From Anaerolineae bacterium (lineage in GTDB: Bacteria; Chloroflexota; Anaerolineae; DTLA01): a DNA stretch of 34,121 nt. Location: NCBI GenBank assembly GCA_029907165.1, contig JARYMK010000011.1:1-34121 (forward strand). Reading direction: 5' to 3'. The notes under the pieces are model-generated. The model saw nothing but the letters and a program-made list of their open reading frames with translations. It ran no database searches and was not told the origin of the DNA. Shown here one piece after another: positions 31,882 through 34,121 of the stretch (position 1 is its first letter; every line of letters begins with the position of its first letter). The position numbers and the translations under genes were made by a program.

Positions 31882-33516
31882 ATGTATGAGGAACGGAAAG
31901 CGACTTCAAACGGAAGCGGCCGGGTTCCATGGCGGTTATGCGGGAACGGCGACGCCTCCCGGCCGCAGAAGGGGCTGCGTATTGCCCTGAAACGCCTGTG
32001 CAGAAATCAGGGTCGCGACTGGCGCCCAGCCGGGGGCAAGGTGCGGCATTCGCCTTGGCGCTACCTATGTCCGCGTCTTGCAGACGTGCTTTTTTTGGCC
32101 ATCTTCGCATCCGTGCTGTTGGAAGGGCCCCATCTCTTCAATGCGGATGGCGATTTGGGCAGGCACATTACTATCGGGCGCTACATCCTGTCCACCCACT
32201 CCATACCCACGCGGGATCTGTTTTCGCATACGATGGCGGGCCAGCCCCTGGCCCTTCACGAGTGGATCGCGCAGGTGATATTCGCCTGGACGCATGAGGT
32301 GCTCTCCCTTGGGGGCCCCGTTCTGGTCACTGCGCTCGTTCTGGCCGCGTGCCTGTCTTTTCTTTACTACGACAGTGTGCGCCGTAGCGGCCTGCCCCTC
32401 CTCTCCGCGTTGTTTGTGCTTTGGGCCGCAGCCGCCTCCACTCTACATTGGCTGGCACGGCCACATGTATTCACCTTCGGTATGTTGGCGGTTTGGACGT
32501 GGCTCCTGGAGCGTGTTGCGCGGAATCAGAGAACACCCGCCTGGCTATTTGGAGCCTGTATGTTGGTGTGGGCCAATACACACGGGGCTTTCCTTGCTGG
32601 CTTCGCGGTCTGGGCGATCTATCTCGCGAGCGATATTATTGAGGCACGTGGATTTAGACGGCCGGGCAGAGCCAAAGTTTTGCTCAGCGTGGGCTTGGTG
32701 GCATTCGCAGCAACGTTGGTCAATCCTGTGGGAATTGATCTGTGGCGCACCGTCTTCGGCTTCCTGAGCAGTTCCTACCTCGTCAGCCACACAGTGGAAT
32801 ACCAATCTCCAGACTTCCACAGTCCGAACTCATGGCCATTTCTCCTGTCCACCGTTCTGTGCATCGTGGCCCTTGCGTTTAACAGGAAGCGCGTGCCCCT
32901 CAGGTACGCGCTCCTACTGGGTGCCTGGACCGGCATGGGGTTATACAGCGCACGGAACATCCCCCTGTACGCGATCGTCGCTACACCGATCCTGGGGGAC
33001 GTCACGAGTGGGTTGGTGTCATCCGAGCGTTGGAGAGCAATTGAAACCAATATTCTACGAATTGACCAGTCGGTTCGCGGCTGGGCGCTACCCGTGCTGA
33101 GCATTCTCGCTGCGGTTGTGCTATTGAGCACCCCTGCTGCACAAGCGCGGAACGTCTTTGACCCCTCCCTTTTCCCTGTCCACGCCGTGGACTGGATGCA
33201 AGAGCATCATATCAAGGGACGCATCTACAACCATTTCCCTTGGGGCGGGTACCTGCTCTACCGGCTTTGGTCCGGCCAGTTGGTTTTCATTGACGGGCAG
33301 ACGGACTTCTACGGTGAAGCACTCGCACGGGAGTATCTGGAAATCGCTACTGTCTCAGCGGGTTGGGAAGAACTGCTAGCGAAATATCAGGTTGGCATTG
33401 TCCTAGTTCCCACAGATTCACCCCTCGCGTCTGCGCTCAGCCAGGCCAAAGACTGGACTAGAGTGTATCAAGACCGGACTGCGGTCATTCTCGTCAGCAC
33501 AGCATACGAAAGATAG
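31882..33516 (+). CDS. Polytopic membrane protein resembling GT-C glycosyltransferases
   Basis: The protein has 544 residues. A basic N-terminus of about 65 residues is followed by some ten hydrophobic helices (from about 66 to 410) and a C-terminal soluble part with NHFPWGGYLLYRLW, FIDGQTDFYG and YLEI. The first extracytoplasmic loop has DGDLGRHITIGRYIL, then IPTRDLFSHT and LHEW (126-128). Acidic residues in that loop and the HEW motif recall polyprenyl-phosphate-sugar-using GT-C enzymes and related unannotated families. No activity can be assigned. The ATG at 31882 has GGGGAG at 31868-31873; a GTG at 32041 would remove the basic leader and cannot be excluded. It is divergent from the giant operon. 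A role in glycosylating surface polymers is speculation. Confidence 0.8.
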   Translation: MYEERKATSNGSGRVPWRLCGNGDASRPQKGLRIALKRLCRNQGRDWRPAGGKVRHSPWRYLCPRLADVLFLAIFASVLLEGPHLFNADGDLGRHITIGRYILSTHSIPTRDLFSHTMAGQPLALHEWIAQVIFAWTHEVLSLGGPVLVTALVLAACLSFLYYDSVRRSGLPLLSALFVLWAAAASTLHWLARPHVFTFGMLAVWTWLLERVARNQRTPAWLFGACMLVWANTHGAFLAGFAVWAIYLASDIIEARGFRRPGRAKVLLSVGLVAFAATLVNPVGIDLWRTVFGFLSSSYLVSHTVEYQSPDFHSPNSWPFLLSTVLCIVALAFNRKRVPLRYALLLGAWTGMGLYSARNIPLYAIVATPILGDVTSGLVSSERWRAIETNILRIDQSVRGWALPVLSILAAVVLLSTPAAQARNVFDPSLFPVHAVDWMQEHHIKGRIYNHFPWGGYLLYRLWSGQLVFIDGQTDFYGEALAREYLEIATVSAGWEELLAKYQVGIVLVPTDSPLASALSQAKDWTRVYQDRTAVILVSTAYER

Positions 33517-33666
33517 ACCACGCGCCTGCTCATGATCGGCTGGCGTTCAGCCTTCTATGCTAGTCGGCGACCAGGTTCAGACCCCTCTGCGCAAAGAACT
33601 GGCAATCTGCGAGGCATAACGTTGCCCAATTGCCACTTGCCAAACGGGCATCGCGCCCGCGCCACA
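33517..33666. other. Gap before the ROK kinase gene
   Basis: No gene seen. A small hairpin GGCTG-GCGTT-CAGCC (33539-33553) stands about 25 bases after the membrane protein stop but lacks a T-run. The rest holds nothing I can name. Confidence 0.4.
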
Positions 33667-33696
33667 TTGACCTCCTTGCCCCGCCTGTGCTATACT
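33667..33696 (+). promoter_or_regulatory. Promoter of the ROK kinase gene
   Basis: TTGACC (33667-33672), 18-base spacer, TATACT (33691-33696) with an upstream TGC that makes it an extended -10, about 31 bases before the ATG at 33728. The TGCTATACTCC string also occurs before the CoA-binding gene. Confidence 0.7.
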
Positions 33697-33727
33697 CCAC
33701 GCCATCCGGGGACTTGGGGAGAAACGC

Positions 33728-34121
33728 ATGGAATCAGCCGTCATCGCCGTTGACCTGGGAGGTACGCACCTGCGGACCGCCGTCTGCACCGCCGACGGGC
33801 GCATCCTCTTCCGCGCGAAGACCGAAACCGAAGCGCATCGGGGTGCGGAACACGTGGTGCGCCGCATGATTCACCTCATCCGCGAGGCCACCCAGCAGAA
33901 TCCGACATGCTGCATCAAGGCCATCGGCATTGGCGCGCCCGGCCCGCTCCAGCCGCGCACGGGCATCATCATTGAGTGCCCCAACCTCCCAGGGTTTGAG
34001 ATGTACCCCCTCCGCGACCGCATCACGGAGGCCACCGGCTTACCCACCATCGTGGAGAACGACGCCAACGCCGCCGCCGTGGGCGAGCACCGCTACGGCG
34101 CCGGACGCGGCTTCGCCAACA
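33728..34121 (+). CDS. ROK-family sugar kinase, glucokinase-like (5' part, cut by the window edge)
   Basis: The first 131 residues of a ROK kinase. The phosphate-binding loop DLGGTHLRTAV (residues 9-19) opens the fold. Further on are GIGAPGPLQPRTG, CPNLPGF and ENDANAAAVGEHRYGAGRG, whose END-Asp is the catalytic base in the family. These enzymes phosphorylate glucose, mannose or N-acetylated sugars in the cytosol. The zinc-binding motif that would confirm the kinase class lies outside the window, and a ROK-type repressor is unlikely because no helix-turn-helix domain precedes the kinase fold. The ATG at 33728 has GGGGAG about eight bases upstream and its own promoter. Confidence 0.9.
   Translation, partial: MESAVIAVDLGGTHLRTAVCTADGRILFRAKTETEAHRGAEHVVRRMIHLIREATQQNPTCCIKAIGIGAPGPLQPRTGIIIECPNLPGFEMYPLRDRITEATGLPTIVENDANAAAVGEHRYGAGRGFAN

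Overview
The window is a high-GC bacterial segment, densely coded on both strands. It looks like a member of the Chloroflexota, probably Anaerolineae-like and possibly thermophilic or microaerophilic. This placement is inference. It rests on the giant DUF11-repeat exoprotein, the Thr-Pro-rich stalks in exported proteins, a gingipain-fold (C25) peptidase outside Bacteroidetes, a superoxide reductase in place of superoxide dismutase, and clear sigma70-type promoters. No rRNA, tRNA, CRISPR array, transposase or phage gene was found.

Layout. (1) 1-3726 (+): the tail of an upstream gene (perhaps a solute-binding protein), a 14-bp hairpin, two oligopeptide/nickel-type ABC permeases, then a polar-amino-acid-type permease and its ATPase in one run. 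(2) 3727-5692: a redox-stress locus. A superoxide reductase gene with its own promoter (+) converges on a ferredoxin-thioredoxin reductase pair (-). That pair has a consensus promoter whose start region is covered by a G-tract palindrome of the CsoR/CstR operator type. (3) 5693-6118: a gene-free stretch with two REP-like elements. (4) 6119-7785 (+): a zinc-ribbon protein with an acidic tail, a CoA-binding Rossmann protein that may be translated without a leader, and a VanY-type D,D-carboxypeptidase on a Thr-Pro stalk. (5) 7900-11083 (-): a muconolactone-isomerase-like protein and MutS, with a promoter visible for each. (6) 11151-31475 (-): a roughly 20-kb transcription unit with a strong promoter at one end and an intrinsic terminator at the other. 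It encodes a 5437-residue secreted DUF11-repeat protein, a secreted C25 cysteine peptidase and a 137-residue secreted protein with a Pro-rich stalk and a VPKTG-type sorting signal. (7) 31776-34121 (+): a polytopic GT-C-like membrane protein, then the first 131 residues of a ROK-family sugar kinase.

The main object of interest is region 6. The giant protein has 34 DUF11-type Ig-like repeats. By eye, all 34 keep one Lys, one Asp and one Asn at equivalent places, which is what intramolecular Lys-Asn isopeptide bonds would need. Five repeats carry a ~155-residue jelly-roll-like module inserted at the same loop. Fourteen repeats of two subclasses carry a DxDxDG-like putative calcium loop. A seven-repeat block is tandemly duplicated with a period near 3.7 kb. 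With the co-transcribed C25 peptidase and wall-anchor-like stub, this looks like a cassette that makes, processes and perhaps anchors a very long surface fibre. Its assembly and function are inference; the gene order, promoter, terminator and repeat structure are read directly from the sequence.
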